Source: Cladorhizidae sp. MBARI D1340-BT2
Lineage: Eukaryota > Porifera > Demospongiae > Poecilosclerida > Cladorhizidae
Length of the DNA: 64,000 bases
Assembly: GCA_028752905.1 (NCBI GenBank)
Contig: JAQNBH010000011.1
Coordinates: 29,891,017-29,955,016, forward strand
Direction of reading: 5' to 3'
In this document: piece after piece, positions 63,835-64,000 of the stretch
Numbering within the stretch: the stretch's first letter is position 1
Layout: each line of letters begins with the position of its first letter
The notes under the pieces: model-generated
Seen by the model: only the letters and a program-made list of their open reading frames with translations
Databases searched by the model: none
Told to the model about the DNA's origin: nothing
Made by a program: the position numbers and the translations under genes

Positions 63835-64000
63835 GTATGCATCAATCCATGAACTCTGGTGTGCATCAAGCCATGAACTCTGGTGTGCATCAAGAGATGA
63901 ATTCTGGTGTGTTGCCTTCATGAAGTCTATAACTAGCCATGAACTATAAATGTCTCAATCCATGAACTCTGGTGTACATCAAGCCATGAACTCTCGTGTG
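63835..64000. repeat. End of f and start of l; array continues past the window
   Basis: The f run passes into an l module (63912) as it does at 58104 and 60603. The last bases are ordinary units, so the array does not end here. Confidence 0.85.

Larger units (their letters stand above)
1..64000. repeat. 24-bp satellite array filling the whole window
   Basis: The window is a head-to-tail array of a 24-bp unit, about 2,650 units, always in the same orientation. An exact consensus copy lies at 9576-9599; it starts catcaagccatg and ends aactctggtgtg. The consensus has six of each base and no CpG. The commonest variants change the gcatcaagcc part to gtatcaagct, gtagcaagac, gtgtcaagcc or tctcaagcc. 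I found no stretch, even of a few hundred bases, that does not read as this unit. Read in frame, the consensus gives MNSGVHQA and ELWCASSH on the + strand and HTRVHGLM and HQSSWLDA on the - strand; the other two frames carry TGA in every unit. Non-triplet indels recur throughout, so I treat the array as non-coding satellite DNA. Genomic position and function are unknown. Confidence 0.98.

Noticed and set aside
1..64000. CRISPR array
   Set aside because: Repeats are contiguous 24-bp units with no unique spacers between them, and there are no cas-like genes.
1..64000. Telomeric repeat, rDNA, tRNA cluster or transposon-derived tandem array
   Set aside because: The unit has no resemblance to TTAGGG-type repeats, and I saw no tRNA or rRNA folds, terminal repeats, or transposase or reverse-transcriptase reading frames.
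1..64000. CENP-B-box-like site as evidence for a centromere
   Set aside because: I found no unit resembling the known 17-bp box (TTCG...CGGG pattern), so the sequence gives no direct support for a centromeric role.

Overview
This 64,000-base window is one uninterrupted tandem-repeat (satellite) array. It reaches both edges, so the true array is longer. I see no gene, RNA gene, transposon, CRISPR array or unique sequence in it. Everything reads as variants of one 24-bp unit, with 9576-9599 as an exact consensus copy. Contiguous satellite of this kind points to a eukaryotic, probably long-read, assembly. I cannot name the species, and whether the array is centromeric, pericentromeric, subtelomeric or sex-linked cannot be read from the sequence.

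The array has three levels. (1) The 24-bp unit: its consensus has six each of A, C, G and T and no CpG. (2) Blocks of mostly 230-520 bp (mean 346 bp in the reference unit). Each opens with a 'phase-shift module' in which three consecutive units are shortened by 1, 5 and 2 bp (-8 bp in total). Each then runs through a similar order of variants: tctcaagcc, gtgtcaagcc, a run of gtgcatcaagcc, then gtatcaagct, then gtagcaagac. (3) Higher-order units (HORs) of distinguishable blocks, which I name a to l. The cleanest full cycle is 7148-11294, with block order k-l-a-b-c-d-e-f-g-h-i-j, 12 blocks and 4,147 bp.

Layout: 1-7147 is a scrambled, more diverged stretch. 7148-11294 is the reference HOR. 11295-16860 is a cycle with blocks c to h duplicated. 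16861-20470 is a near-exact tandem duplication (1,841 and 1,769 bp). 20471-23100 is a mosaic. 23101-34306 holds three copies of a 3,736-bp unit. 34308-43396 holds further rearranged cycles. 43397-51661 holds about 2.2 copies of a 3,810-bp ten-block unit lacking e and f. 51662-55697 is another cycle. 55698-62610 is built on a 2,499-bp unit with extra blocks p and q. 62611-63834 is a 612-bp tandem duplication, and the array continues to the end.

The open reading frames are by-products. Because 24 is divisible by 3 and the consensus has a stop in only two of six frames, four frames stay open along ordinary units. They are closed by the recurring TAG variant or shifted by the -8-bp modules, which sets most ORF lengths near the block length. 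The interest lies in the array's architecture and recent evolution. All coordinates and comparisons were made by eye; duplication breakpoints are accurate to about one 24-bp unit.
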